Shown here: in pieces, positions 30,201 to 38,682 of the stretch | Layout of the letters: each line of letters opens with the position of its first letter | Position numbering within the stretch: position 1 is the stretch's first letter | Assembly: GCF_021272205.1 (NCBI RefSeq) | Contig: NZ_JAJSDX010000008.1 | Coordinates: 62,001 to 126,000, forward strand | DNA: 64,000 bases | Direction of reading: 5' to 3' | Origin: Pantoea sp. Mb-10 | Lineage (GTDB): Bacteria > Pseudomonadota > Gammaproteobacteria > Enterobacterales > Enterobacteriaceae | The notes under the pieces: generated by a model | Told to the model about the DNA's origin: nothing | Database searches by the model: none | The model's input: the letters and a program-made list of their open reading frames with translations, nothing else | Program-made: the position numbers and the translations under genes

Positions 30201-30619
30201 GCGACTACACCTTTGGCCAAGGCGGTTATTACAGTCCGCAGCGCTACCTGTCGCTCTCCGTGCCGGTGACCTACCGCCAGCGCACCGAAAATTGGTCATT
30301 CGACCTCGGCGGTTCGCTCTCCTGGTCGCAGTCCCATACGCAGGGCCAGCAGCGCTATCCGGTGAATCCGGGCTTTACGCTGGCGTCGAATCCCACGTCA
30401 TCCAGCAGTTCCGGTCGCGGTTTCGGCTATACCCTGCAAGCGCTGATCGAGCGTCGCGTCACCGCGCACTGGTCTGTCGGGCTGGCCATGGATATTCAGC
30501 AGGCGAAGGATTACACCCCAAGCCACGGCTTGCTTTACCTGCGTTATTCGATGGCCGGATGGGAAGGCGATCTGGATATGCCGCCGCAGCCGCTGGAGCC
30601 CTACGCGAATTTTAAATAA
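27221..30619 (+). CDS. bcsC: Cellulose synthase outer-membrane subunit BcsC
   Basis: About 1132 aa. Signal peptide, a long periplasmic TPR superhelix (roughly residues 50-780), and a C-terminal beta-barrel (from the SRNKGTGGTSDF region on) that exports cellulose through the outer membrane. The barrel end PPQPLEPYANF matches the E. coli C-terminus. The second of two in-frame ATGs (27221) is preferred because GGCAGG lies at better ribosome-site distance; 27215 is the alternative. Either overlaps the bcsB 3' end. In E. coli bcsZ sits between bcsB and bcsC; here it does not. Confidence 0.96.
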   Translation: MNKLRALRMGMALGSSLMGLPIALAAEPAPQVSPVAWLLMQVRTGESTNKYDLVQQSLYRLEKMDPDNPQVQAAQIRMALRQGDVARAQSLLAKLKQAAPEDAATRESETALRLTSDAGRQQLQEARLLATAGHVVEAKAAWDALFNGVFPDVNSALEYWRLVARLPGQQPLAYQQLQALEQRYPGNIGVELQLARMAFDNNQPDAAVTQLRQLANRDGGRDAAAELWLQQIQNQPVSASSVASLQRYLQVFTSGDPQTRGQDELARQQKLLADPAYQARMRGLSLVDAGGGAEAIASLNAALKDNPNDAELMGAMGQAQARANNRAAAVSWLEKAIQAGQASTQVGKWQSLLQTNRYWLAINAGDEALKKGDAAGAEQQYRRAQALDNRDSWALIGLGDVAQARHNSAEAARWWQQALRLEPDNSTAQRRLSDMRVSALLAEADALAQQGLWPQAVEKYRQAAQATPDDIWLAYRLAGALRNSGAEAQGAQTLQTMADRHSQDPAAFYAWALWLASGDRNDDALAVLHRLPDARWDADMRALAQRLSADKVFARADALREQGNEAAAVALLQQQQPSPRRDITLADWALARGDASAALAGYQHVLQQDAPNADAALGRIEALIALQRLAEARQALETLPAAVAQQSLNRGRRVALAWQNSGERAQAQQLFDTLKRRAATEPPSQGKALVFRDAARLETQRQQPDAARQDYADAMAASGISRTAPTDNDSYTRLTRNDIADDWLKRSIRSDAADLYRQQDTTLTLEQDYSRNKGTGGTSDFTAHTTMLQAETPLADGRSFVRLDRVQLSAGTFATTDGGNTAQFGSCNDANSGGCSRDLTQRQQGIALGAGWQNSRWSGDIGTTPLGFAVTNWVGGVSWKTDVRDVGVTLSASRRPISSSLLAYAGARDPSANGGKTWGGVVATGGAIGLSYDTGGAHGVWADISAHQITGENVADNSRERLMAGYYYKLLNEDNRRATVGLNSMLWHYQKDLSDYTFGQGGYYSPQRYLSLSVPVTYRQRTENWSFDLGGSLSWSQSHTQGQQRYPVNPGFTLASNPTSSSSSGRGFGYTLQALIERRVTAHWSVGLAMDIQQAKDYTPSHGLLYLRYSMAGWEGDLDMPPQPLEPYANFK

Positions 30620-30682
30620 AGAGCGTGGGCCAGGGCGCAGGCCGTTCGCTGCGGGAGTCCGGCCCGCAGAGCCGGTGATTTG

Positions 30683-30904
30683 TGAGCGGGGCCCGGCCCG
30701 CTATGCCGGCATGGCTATGAGCGGGTTCCGCCCGCTAACCCTGCGGCAGTTTCATCCGCCCCGCTGCGGCGTACGGGCAAAGGGCCGATTCTGAGCGGGG
30801 TCCAGCCCGCTATGCCGGTCTTTACTGAACCCTGAGCGGGTTCCGCCCGCTAACCCTGCGGCAGTTTCATCCGCCCCGCTGCGGCGTACGGGCAAAGGGC
30901 CGAT
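30683..30904. repeat. Two-unit tandem repeat with 72-bp identical block
   Basis: Unit 1 begins at 30683 and unit 2 at 30792. Each starts with a TGAGCGGGG..CCCGCTATGCCGG segment (30683-30709; 30792-30818, two differences), then a 72-bp block that is identical in both (30718-30789 and 30833-30904). Each block opens with the small palindrome AGCGGG-ttccg-CCCGCT, so each unit contains two short stem-loops, a REP/BIME-like organisation. The identity suggests recent duplication. Confidence 0.9.
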
Positions 30905-31199
30905 GGGCGCGGCCCTTTGCAATCCGCGCCCTGCGCCAGCCTCCGCTGTTCCCTCACTCCGCCGCAACGGCCTCACGGACCGCGCGGATTCGCCATCCCT
31001 GGCTCATTCCGCCCTCTCAGCGGCATCCCTGCCGCTTCGTCCTGGCCGTCACGCTCCGTTCGGCGCTCCGGATGGCGCTCCAAACCCCGCCTTTAAGAGT
31101 CTTTTCTGTTTTTTTGTCTGGTGTTGTCTGGGTGGCTGCTGACCGGTTTGCCAAGACAGCGGCTGGCGGAAAAAGACAGAAGACAAAAGGTTTCTGGTG

Positions 31200-31340
31200 A
31201 ACACCGCGCGGGCGGGATGGTACTTAAAAGTCTTACCGCCACGCAGTGACCTTAAAAGGCGAAAAAACACGTAAAGAAGGGTTTTGCTTAACGCCGCGCG
31301 GTATGAATGCACCTTAAAAAATCTTCCCGCCGCGCGGCGG
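31200..31340. repeat. Diverged ~50-bp direct repeat pair
   Basis: 31200-31250 and 31290-31340 share the pattern AAC(A/G)CCGCGCGG... CTTAAAA..TCTT(A/C)CCGCC with scattered differences. Each copy has GC-rich inverted ends (CGCGCGG/CCGC) around an A/T-rich centre, so each can form a stem-loop. Origin unknown. Confidence 0.6.
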
Positions 31341-31590
31341 CTGCGAAAAAAATCATGGCGTGCAGCGGGGGGTGTGAAGCGCCATCCCCACTCGCTGAAC
31401 GACTGAAGGCTTCCAGGACGAGCGGCATGGATGCCGCGAGAGGCGGCGTTGAGCAGGAGCGAATCGACGCCGGTCCGTCAGGAAGGCTGAGGGAGTGAAG
31501 GCACCGCGCAGCGGCGAGTGGGGCTGGCGCAGGGCCGGGGAGTGCAGAGGGCGCGGCCTGGCGCCCTCTGCTCGGTCGCCGCAACGCGGC

Positions 31591-31762
31591 AAAGGCACCT
31601 GCCGGTGCCATGGCGAACGAAAGAGGCACCGTGCCGCTGCCTGCGGCAAAAGCATCTGCCAGTGCCATTGGCGAACGAAAGAGGCACCGTGCCGCTGCCT
31701 GCGGCAAAAGCACCTGCCAGTGCCATGGCGAACGAAAGAGGCACCGTGCCGCTGCCTGCGGC
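31591..31762. repeat. Three tandem copies of a 57-58-bp unit
   Basis: Copies at 31591-31647, 31648-31705 and 31706-31762 differ at only a few positions (one has an extra base). Each contains GGCAC-c-GTGCC and GCCGC-tgcct-GCGGC hairpins; the first copy also has GGCACC-tgcc-GGTGCC. The array ends at the first base of the GH8 gene's stop codon complement, so it abuts that gene's 3' end exactly. Not a CRISPR: there are no unique spacers. Confidence 0.92.
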
Positions 31763-32763
31763 TAATTTTCCTGATACGCCATCCACGTCAGCAACTGCAG
31801 GCTGGCGGAAAAATAGTCCTGATCCGGCGTCAGGCGATCGCTGAGATACCCGCTCTCACTCAACACCAGATCCCTGACCGCCAGCAATCCCCCGCTCAGC
31901 GGATAGGGCGCAACCGTGTTCTTGAGCACATCAAACCAGGCGGGCGTGTTGTCACGGCCATATCCCTGCCACAGCTGCTGGAACGGTGCCAGCTGGGGGC
32001 TGCGCGGATCGTACCACCAGACATTCAACGGCACGCGAATCGCATCGTAGCTGAAGCGGCTGGAATAGTCGGCAGCCGGCGAAATCGTGCCATCGGCGTT
32101 CAGTGCCACCCAATCCAGCGGCAGATGGGTTTTACCGAACTGCATTTTACCCAGCAGCGCCATGCCATCTGCGATCAGCCGGTTCCATTCGCGCGGCTGG
32201 CCGTGTTCGGCGAACGCTTGCCACGCGGCAAACAGGAAATAGGAGGGGTTGAGCACCACATAGTCGGTTTTATTGAAGCCCTGCGCACCCGGCAGCATGA
32301 CCCGATACCCGGCGTAAGTCGTCACGTTATGCGCCAGGATGGCGCGTTGAATCGCATCAGAGGCCGCCTGATACTCTCCGCCCCACTGCCGTGCTGCACG
32401 CTGCAGCGCCCAGGCAATCAGCACATCGCCGTCGGAAGCGTTGTTCTTATCCGCTACGGGATCGGCAGCCTCTGGCGTATAGCGCCAGTAAAATAGCCCG
32501 TTATCCGCATTACGCAGATGCGTGCGCATCCACTGCCACAGCAAATCAAAGGTGGGACGATCGTGATTGGCGACGGCCAGCAGCATCCCGTAGCCCTGTC
32601 CTTCGGTATGACTAACGTTGTGGTTAGCGGTATCAATAATGCGGCCATCCGGCTGTAAAAAGCGGCTTTTATAGCTGCTCCAGCCGTCCGCCAGCGCGTG
32701 GGCACTCATGCACATCATCATGAAACCGAGCATCCATTGACACCCGAAGCGCATCATCTTCAT
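31762..32763 (-). CDS. bcsZ: GH8 endo-1,4-beta-glucanase (BcsZ role, CelC/CMCax-like sequence)
   Basis: 333-aa secreted glycoside hydrolase family 8 enzyme that cuts beta-1,4-glucan in the periplasm during cellulose export. Signal peptide to about ALA-25. The general acid E54 (SHTEGQGYGM) and the GH8 signature ASDGDVLIAWAL (109-120) are intact. Compared with my recollection of E. coli BcsZ (368 aa) it is shorter, lacks the ~25-residue tail and is closer to the Komagataeibacter CMCax/rhizobial CelC style (DGRIID, NPSYFL, FSYDAIR). It is outside the bcs operon, on the opposite strand, convergent with bcsC. The symbol is functional rather than strictly orthologous. Confidence 0.8.
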   Translation of the reverse strand: MKMMRFGCQWMLGFMMMCMSAHALADGWSSYKSRFLQPDGRIIDTANHNVSHTEGQGYGMLLAVANHDRPTFDLLWQWMRTHLRNADNGLFYWRYTPEAADPVADKNNASDGDVLIAWALQRAARQWGGEYQAASDAIQRAILAHNVTTYAGYRVMLPGAQGFNKTDYVVLNPSYFLFAAWQAFAEHGQPREWNRLIADGMALLGKMQFGKTHLPLDWVALNADGTISPAADYSSRFSYDAIRVPLNVWWYDPRSPQLAPFQQLWQGYGRDNTPAWFDVLKNTVAPYPLSGGLLAVRDLVLSESGYLSDRLTPDQDYFSASLQLLTWMAYQEN

Positions 32764-32916
32764 TGCAGCATCCTATTGATTAACCGTGCGTCAGGGGACG
32801 CAGCGTATGGCCGTGACGTTCTTGAAATATACAACAGGAGAGAAGATCGCGGTTTCCTCAGCGTATCGCAATAAAAAAGGCTCCCGCAGGAGCCTTTCGC
32901 TGTGTTTGACGCCCGA

Positions 32917-33927
32917 TTAGCGCATCGGCAATCCCTGGTTTTCGTCCTGATCCACGGCAAAACAGGCGATCTGCTGTTCGCCGTACTGCTGCAATTTTGG
33001 CTGCAGCTGAACGCAGGTGCCGAAACGACGGCGGCAGCGCGCGTTAAACGCACAGCCTGGCGGCGGATTCAACGGACTTGGTAACTCGCCCGTGAGTTTA
33101 ATGCGTTCGCGACGGTCGTCCGGATTCAGGCGAGGCGTGGCTGACAGCAGCGCCTGCGTATACGGATGGCGTGGATTGCTGAAAATCGCCTCTTTGCTGC
33201 CTTTTTCTACGCAGCGACCGAGATACATCACCATCACTTCATCCGCAATGTGCTCCACCACCGAGAGATCGTGTGAAATAAACACATAGGACAAGCCCAA
33301 GTCCTGCTGCAAGTCCATCATCAGGTTAAGCACCTGCGCCCGCACCGACACATCGAGCGCAGAAACCGGTTCGTCAGCAATCAGCACGTCCGGATCGAGC
33401 ATCAGGCCGCGCGCAATCGCGATACGCTGACGCTGTCCGCCCGAGAACATGTGCGGGTAGCGATCGTAATGCTCGGTTTTCAGGCCCACCTTCGCCATCA
33501 TCTCCAGCGTTTTTTCGCGGCGTTCGGCTTTGCTTAAGGTGGTATTGATCACCAGCGGCTCTTCCAGGATCTGGCTGATTTTCTTGCGTGGATTCAGTGA
33601 ACCGTAGGGGTTCTGAAACACGATCTGAATTTTCTGGCGACGCAGCTTCTGCGCCTGGGGATCGTGCTTGAGCAGATCCTGACCGTGCCAGTAAAGCTGG
33701 CCTTCGGTTGGCGTTTCAATCATGGTCAGCAGGCGGCCAAGGGTGGACTTACCACAGCCGGATTCGCCAACCACCGCCAGCGTTTTACCGCGCTCAAGGT
33801 TAAAGGAGACGCCATCCAGCGCTTTAACCAGACGCTCTTGGCCAAACAGGCCTTTCTTCACCGGGTAGTGTTTTTTCAGGTCAATCGCCTGCAGCAGGTA
33901 ATTCTGCTGTGTAGTATCAAGACTCAT
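32917..33927 (-). CDS. dppF: Dipeptide ABC transporter ATP-binding protein DppF
   Basis: 336-aa ATPase of the Dpp dipeptide/heme importer. Walker [13 protein letters not shown] signature MFSGGQRQR, Walker B DVLIADEP and the H-loop [10 protein letters not shown] are present. The C-terminal oligopeptide-transporter extension has the cysteines ([14 protein letters not shown]) seen in [4Fe-4S]-type Dpp/Opp ATPases. The start at 33927 has GGGAG upstream and aligns with E. coli; it overlaps the dppD stop by 11 bases. Last gene of dppABCDF. Confidence 0.97.
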   Translation of the reverse strand: MSLDTTQQNYLLQAIDLKKHYPVKKGLFGQERLVKALDGVSFNLERGKTLAVVGESGCGKSTLGRLLTMIETPTEGQLYWHGQDLLKHDPQAQKLRRQKIQIVFQNPYGSLNPRKKISQILEEPLVINTTLSKAERREKTLEMMAKVGLKTEHYDRYPHMFSGGQRQRIAIARGLMLDPDVLIADEPVSALDVSVRAQVLNLMMDLQQDLGLSYVFISHDLSVVEHIADEVMVMYLGRCVEKGSKEAIFSNPRHPYTQALLSATPRLNPDDRRERIKLTGELPSPLNPPPGCAFNARCRRRFGTCVQLQPKLQQYGEQQIACFAVDQDENQGLPMR

Positions 33928-34903
33928 AGGTGGGTCTCCCGGCATCATCCAGTGGGAAATGACATTTAGACTGACGCCCTGGAATGTCGCGCAGTTCAGG
34001 CTCTTCAGTACGGCAGCGATCGGTCACGTAGGGGCAGCGCGGATTGAGTAAGCAGCCGGATGGACGATCGTATTTGCCCGGCACCACGCCCGGCAGCGAG
34101 GCCAGTCGCGCCTTGTCTACCGCGAACTCCGGCAGCGCACGCAGCAGCGCTTGGGTATACGGATGGCGCGGCGCTTTAAAAATATCGACCGCTTTGCCAC
34201 TCTCTACCACCTGTCCGGCGTACATCACAATGATGTGCTGTGCCGCTTCCGCGACCAGCGCCAAATCGTGCGTGATCAGAATCAGCGCCATGTTCTCCTG
34301 CTTTTGGAGCTCCAGCAGCAGTTCGATGATTTGCGCCTGAATGGTCACGTCCAGCGCCGTGGTAGGTTCATCGGCAATCAGCAATTTGGGCTTGCACGCG
34401 ATGGCCATGGCGATCATCACGCGCTGGCTCATGCCGCCCGAAAGCTGGTGCGGATACACATCCAGACGCGAAGCGGGATCGGGAATACCAACCTGATCCA
34501 GCAGGTCGATGGCACGCTGTCGACGCGTACGCTTGTTACCGCCCTGATGCACCTTAAGCGCTTCCATGATCTGGAAGCCCACGGTATAGCAGGGGTTCAG
34601 GCTGGTCATGGGATCCTGGAAAATCATCGCCACTTCCGCCCCCACCAGCTGGCGGCGCTCTTTTTCAGAGACGGTTTGCAAGTCGCGATCGGAGAACAGC
34701 AGTTTTTCCGCCTTCACCCGACCGGGATAATCAATCAGCCCCATCAACGCCAGGGAACTCACCGACTTACCGGAGCCGGATTCGCCCACGATACCCAGCA
34801 CTTGTCCCTGCTCAACGCGATAACTGATGCGGTCCACCGCACGGAACGGTGCTTTTTCGTCGCCGAAGTGCACCGACAATTTTTCTACATTTAATAACGC
34901 CAT
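33917..34903 (-). CDS. dppD: Dipeptide ABC transporter ATP-binding protein DppD
   Basis: 328-aa partner ATPase of DppF. Walker [10 protein letters not shown], signature QLSGGMSQR, Walker [13 protein letters not shown], and a C-terminal cysteine cluster ([14 protein letters not shown]). Located 12 bases after dppC and overlapping dppF, consistent with one transcript. Confidence 0.97.
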   Translation of the reverse strand: MALLNVEKLSVHFGDEKAPFRAVDRISYRVEQGQVLGIVGESGSGKSVSSLALMGLIDYPGRVKAEKLLFSDRDLQTVSEKERRQLVGAEVAMIFQDPMTSLNPCYTVGFQIMEALKVHQGGNKRTRRQRAIDLLDQVGIPDPASRLDVYPHQLSGGMSQRVMIAMAIACKPKLLIADEPTTALDVTIQAQIIELLLELQKQENMALILITHDLALVAEAAQHIIVMYAGQVVESGKAVDIFKAPRHPYTQALLRALPEFAVDKARLASLPGVVPGKYDRPSGCLLNPRCPYVTDRCRTEEPELRDIPGRQSKCHFPLDDAGRPTYES

Positions 34904-34915
34904 CTCGGTGCCTCT

Positions 34916-35818
34916 TTACTGCTTGAGTTTCGGGTCAAGGGCATCACGTAAGCCATCGCCCATGAGGTTAAATGCCAGAACCGTGAGAAGAATGACCAAT
35001 CCGGGGAAGGTCACAACCCACCAGGCACTTTGCGCATATTGCAGCACGTCGGAGAGCATGGTGCCCCACTCCGGCGTCGGCGGCTGCGCCCCCATACCGA
35101 GAAAGCCCAACGCCGCCATATCCAGAATGGCGTTGGAGAAACCTAAGGACGCCTGCACGATCAGCGGTGCCAGGCAGTTAGGCAGGATATTCACGAACAT
35201 CTGACGCAGCGTGCCCGCGCCCGCGACGCTGGATGCCGTCACGTAGTCGCGATTCACTTCCACCAGCACGGCGGCGCGCGTCAGGCGAATATAGTGCGGC
35301 AGCGCCACGAAGGTCAGCGCCAGCGAGGCGTTCACAATCGACGGGCCAAAGATCGCCACCAGCACCAGCGCCAACAGCAGGCTTGGCAGCGCCAGCATGA
35401 TGTCCACTAAACGCATGATGGTGGCATCCACGGCGCCACCGAGATAGCCGGCCATCAGGCCAAAAACGATGCCGAGGATCAGCGACAGCACCACCACTAA
35501 ACAGCCCACCAGCAGCGACAAGCGGGCGCCAAACATCAGGCGCGACAGGATGTCACGGCCCACGTCATCAGTGCCGAGGATATAGCTCCAGCTGCCGCCC
35601 TCTTGCCAGACCGGCGGATGCAGCAGCGCGTCGCGGAACTGCTCCGCAGGGCCGTGCGGGGCCACAAGATCGGCAAAGATGGCAATCAGCAGCATCACAA
35701 CGATGTAAACCAGGCCGATAACCGCGCCTTTGTTACGTTTAAAATAGTGCCAGAATTCCTGCAGAGGGGTCATCGGCTTGGGTGCAGCGCTTACGCTTGC
35801 GGGATCGACAGCAGACAT
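34916..35818 (-). CDS. dppC: Dipeptide ABC transporter permease DppC
   Basis: 300-aa inner-membrane permease with about six membrane spans and the EAA-type loop (SSVAGAGTLRQMFVNILPN). A long N-terminal segment precedes the first helix, typical of OppC/DppC. AAGGGGG ribosome site upstream of 35818. Pairs with DppB. Confidence 0.97.
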   Translation of the reverse strand: MSAVDPASVSAAPKPMTPLQEFWHYFKRNKGAVIGLVYIVVMLLIAIFADLVAPHGPAEQFRDALLHPPVWQEGGSWSYILGTDDVGRDILSRLMFGARLSLLVGCLVVVLSLILGIVFGLMAGYLGGAVDATIMRLVDIMLALPSLLLALVLVAIFGPSIVNASLALTFVALPHYIRLTRAAVLVEVNRDYVTASSVAGAGTLRQMFVNILPNCLAPLIVQASLGFSNAILDMAALGFLGMGAQPPTPEWGTMLSDVLQYAQSAWWVVTFPGLVILLTVLAFNLMGDGLRDALDPKLKQ

Positions 35819-35827
35819 GATTCCCCC

Positions 35828-36847
35828 TTATTTCTTATGACGAATGCGCGGATTCACCACGCCATACAGCAGATCAACCAGCAGGTTGACCACGATAATC
35901 ATGACCGCCACCAGCAGCACGCCGCCCTGCACCACCGGATAGTCACGGCGCTGCAGCGCTTCAATCAGCCAGCGACCCAGTCCCGGCCAGGAGAAGATGG
36001 TCTCCGTGAGGATGGCGCCAGCCAACAGCGTACCTACCTGCAAACCGATCACCGTGACCACCGGCAGCATGGCGTTACGCAGCGCGTGCACCACAATCAC
36101 GCGCATGCGCGTTAAGCCTTTGGCGCGTGCGGTACGGATATAGTCTTCTCCCAACACTTCCAGCATCGCCGAACGCGTCATACGGACAATCACCGCAAGC
36201 GGAATAGTTCCCAGCACGATGGCGGGCAGGATCATGTGCATCACCGCGTCTTTAAAATCGCCGGGCTCGCCCCATAGCAGGGTATCGATCAGCATAAAGC
36301 CGGTAAGCGGATGGCTGTCGTCCAGAAAGATCGCATCACTGACGCGGCCGGACACCGGCGTTAAGTTAAGCTGCACGGACACCAGCATGATCAGCATGAT
36401 GCCCCACCAGAAAATGGGCATAGAATAACCCGTCAGCGAGATGCCGACGGCGGTGTGATCAAACACGGAGCCGCGCTTAACCGCCGCCAGCACGCCGACC
36501 GGAATCCCCACGGCAACGGCAAACAGCATGGCGCAAATACCCAACTCCAGCGTGGCTTTAAAGCGCGGAACAAACTCGTCCCACACCGGGATACGGCTCT
36601 TGAGTGAAATCCCCAGATCGCCGTGCAGTACCCCGTTGATATAGGTGATGTACTGCTTCCACATCGGCTGGTCGAGGCCAAACTGCGCCATCAGCTGAGC
36701 GTGACGCTCGGGCGAAATACCGCGTTCGCCTGCCATGATGAGCACCGGATCGCCGGGAATCAAATGGACGAACGCAAAGGTCAGAAGGGTGATACCGATA
36801 AACGTTGGGATGACAAGGCCCAGACGTCGAAGTATGAATTGCAGCAT
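35828..36847 (-). CDS. dppB: Dipeptide ABC transporter permease DppB
   Basis: 339-aa inner-membrane permease (OppB family). N-terminal LQFILRRLGLVIPTFIGITLL helix, HLIPGDPV motif, and the EAA loop (YIRTARAKGLTRMRVIVVHALRN in part). Gap of 193 bp to dppA contains a hairpin (37000-37020) that may set the high dppA to low dppBCDF expression ratio. Confidence 0.97.
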   Translation of the reverse strand: MLQFILRRLGLVIPTFIGITLLTFAFVHLIPGDPVLIMAGERGISPERHAQLMAQFGLDQPMWKQYITYINGVLHGDLGISLKSRIPVWDEFVPRFKATLELGICAMLFAVAVGIPVGVLAAVKRGSVFDHTAVGISLTGYSMPIFWWGIMLIMLVSVQLNLTPVSGRVSDAIFLDDSHPLTGFMLIDTLLWGEPGDFKDAVMHMILPAIVLGTIPLAVIVRMTRSAMLEVLGEDYIRTARAKGLTRMRVIVVHALRNAMLPVVTVIGLQVGTLLAGAILTETIFSWPGLGRWLIEALQRRDYPVVQGGVLLVAVMIIVVNLLVDLLYGVVNPRIRHKK

Positions 36848-36999
36848 AAGCCGGATTCTCAGTCATTTCCCCGCGCGTTAGCCGGGGACTACATTGCTCA
36901 CAACACGCAACCGGCGCAGCCGGACGCGACGCAAGAAGCGCTTCAATAAAAACAAGCCGGAAAAAAAGGGCGGAACACGGGCAACAAAGGTGTCGCCCG

Positions 37000-37020
37000 A
37001 GGGCCAGCAACGCTGGCCCT
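37000..37020 (-). terminator. Hairpin between dppA and dppB (attenuator-like)
   Basis: Perfect 9-base arms AGGGCCAGC/GCTGGCCCT with a 3-base loop, 20 bases after the dppA stop. There is no strong U-tract, so a partial terminator or mRNA-stabilising structure is more likely than full termination. Confidence 0.55.
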
Positions 37021-37040
37021 GACCGCGATGATCCGAAAGG

Positions 37041-38651
37041 TTATTCCTGAATATCGACGTTTTCGAAGTGATGTTTGCCTAATGGATCAACCACATAACC
37101 ACTCACTTTCTTACTCACTGGCTCATACACGGTTGAGTGCGCGATGATCAGCGCAGGCGCCTGATCGTGCATGACCACCTGAGCCTGCTTATAGAGCGCA
37201 ATGCGTTTGTTGTGATCGGATTCAGCACGGGCTGGCTGAATCAAATCTTCAAACGGCTTGTAGCACCAGCGTGAGTAGTTGGAACCGTCTTTAGCCGCCG
37301 CGCAGCTAAACAGCGTAGCGAAGAAGTTGTCTGGATCCCCATTATCACCGGTCCAGCCCATCATCACGGTCTGGTGTTCGCCAGCTTTGGCACGCTTGAG
37401 GTATTCACCCCACTCGTAGGTGACGATTTTGGCTTTCACGCCAATCTTCGCCCAGTCAGCCTGGACCATCTCAGCCATACGGCGTGCGTTCGGGTTGTAA
37501 GGACGCTGGACCGGCATCGCCCACAGGTCGATAGAGAAGCCGTCAGCCATGCCCGCTTCTTTCAACAACGCTTTGGCCTTCTCAGGATCGTAAGCGTAGT
37601 CTTTAACCTCGTCGTTGTAGCCCCACATGGTCGGTGGAATCAGGTTCTTCGCCGCCTGACCCGCCCCCTGATAAACCGCATCAATGATGGCTTGCTTGTT
37701 CACTGCCATGGTCAGTGCCTGACGCACTTTGACGTTATCCAGCGGTTTTTTCTCGGTATTGAACGACAAATAACCGACATTCAGGCCTGGCTGTTCCATC
37801 AGGTTAATTTTGCTGTCTTTCTTCATGCTGGCGATATCAGCCGGATTCGGATACGGCATCACCTGGCACTCGCCTTTCTGCATCTTGGCATAGCGCACGG
37901 ACGCATCAGGCGTGATGGAGAACACCAGACGATCGATCTTCGGCTTGGTGCCCCAGAAATCCGGGTTCGCTTTGTACAGAATGCGGGAATCTTTTTGATA
38001 CTGCTGCAACACGAATGGACCGGTACCGACGGGATTGAGATCCAGTTTCTCCGGCGTGCCCGCTTTCAGCATGTTATCGGCATACTCTTTCGAGAGGATA
38101 GAGGCGAAGTCCATACCGAGGTCAGCCAGGAACGGGGCTTCTGAACGGGTCAGCGTAAAGCGCACGGTGTTGTCGTCCACTTTTTCGATTTTGGCGATCA
38201 GCTTCGGCATATCCATGCCTTCGAAGTATTCGTAGCTGCCACCGGAAACACCGTGGTACTTGTTGTTTTTGTCGAGCTGGCGCTCAAAGGAGAACACGAC
38301 GTCGTCAGCGTTAAAGGTGCGCGTGGGCTTAAAATCTTTGGTGGTCTGCCACTTCACGCCTTTACGCAGATGGAAGGTATACGTTTTTCCATCTTCGCTA
38401 ACGTCCCATTTTTCAGCCAGGCCAGGCTGCAGCTCAGTGGTGCCCGTTTTGAATTCAACCAAACGGTTGTAGATCGGCACGGAGCTGGCATCGTACGTGG
38501 TGCCAGAGGTAAAGAGCTGCGGGTTAAAGCCTTCCGGCGAACCTTCAGAACAATAAACGAGGGTTTTCGCCTGGACGCCGGCGGCAACGGTCAAAGCAAT
38601 CAGGCTGAGACCGACCTTCAGCATCCTGGATTTAGCCAGGGAGTTAATCAT
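37041..38651 (-). CDS. dppA: Periplasmic dipeptide-binding protein DppA
   Basis: 536-aa family-5 substrate-binding protein delivering dipeptides (and heme) to DppBCDF and acting in peptide chemotaxis. Signal peptide ends at AGVQA28; the mature start KTLVYCSEGSPEGFNPQLF is almost identical to E. coli. ATG at 38651 with GGAG seven bases upstream was chosen; the upstream in-frame extension is not conserved. A CA-rich stretch just 5' of the start is a likely GcvB sRNA target. Confidence 0.97.
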   Translation of the reverse strand: MINSLAKSRMLKVGLSLIALTVAAGVQAKTLVYCSEGSPEGFNPQLFTSGTTYDASSVPIYNRLVEFKTGTTELQPGLAEKWDVSEDGKTYTFHLRKGVKWQTTKDFKPTRTFNADDVVFSFERQLDKNNKYHGVSGGSYEYFEGMDMPKLIAKIEKVDDNTVRFTLTRSEAPFLADLGMDFASILSKEYADNMLKAGTPEKLDLNPVGTGPFVLQQYQKDSRILYKANPDFWGTKPKIDRLVFSITPDASVRYAKMQKGECQVMPYPNPADIASMKKDSKINLMEQPGLNVGYLSFNTEKKPLDNVKVRQALTMAVNKQAIIDAVYQGAGQAAKNLIPPTMWGYNDEVKDYAYDPEKAKALLKEAGMADGFSIDLWAMPVQRPYNPNARRMAEMVQADWAKIGVKAKIVTYEWGEYLKRAKAGEHQTVMMGWTGDNGDPDNFFATLFSCAAAKDGSNYSRWCYKPFEDLIQPARAESDHNKRIALYKQAQVVMHDQAPALIIAHSTVYEPVSKKVSGYVVDPLGKHHFENVDIQE

Positions 38652-38660
38652 GTTTTGCTC

Positions 38661-38682
38661 CATTGTGATGTGATGTTGTGTG
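38661..38682 (-). promoter_or_regulatory. Candidate GcvB sRNA target in the dppA 5' UTR
   Basis: The transcript strand carries a C/A-rich run (CACACAACATCACATCACAA) ending 11 bases before the dppA ATG. GcvB represses dppA in E. coli/Salmonella by pairing its G/U-rich R1 region with such sequence. Inference from pattern and known regulation. Confidence 0.6.

Larger units (their letters stand above)
30620..31761. other. 1.1-kb repeat-rich region between bcsC and the convergent GH8 gene
   Basis: No credible gene. It holds a tandem duplication with a 72-bp exact repeat (30718-30789, 30833-30904), a diverged ~50-bp repeat pair (31200-31250, 31290-31340), a perfect 10-base-arm hairpin (31545-31570), and three 57-58-bp tandem units ending at the GH8 stop (31591-31762). 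Several open frames run through it, but they consist of repeat-encoded low-complexity sequence and lack ribosome sites. Confidence 0.75.

Noticed and set aside
30903..31142. 79-codon open frame in the bcsC-GH8 gap
   Set aside because: Low-complexity Pro/Ala/Leu sequence in a repeat-rich gap, with no ribosome site and no recognised family. More likely part of a dispersed repeat.
31591..31762. CRISPR array
   Set aside because: The 57-58-bp units are contiguous and nearly identical throughout; there are no unique spacers and no cas genes.
31495..32496. 333-codon plus-strand open frame through the 57-bp repeats into the GH8 gene
   Set aside because: Its first part is repeat-encoded and the rest is antisense to the clear GH8 coding sequence.
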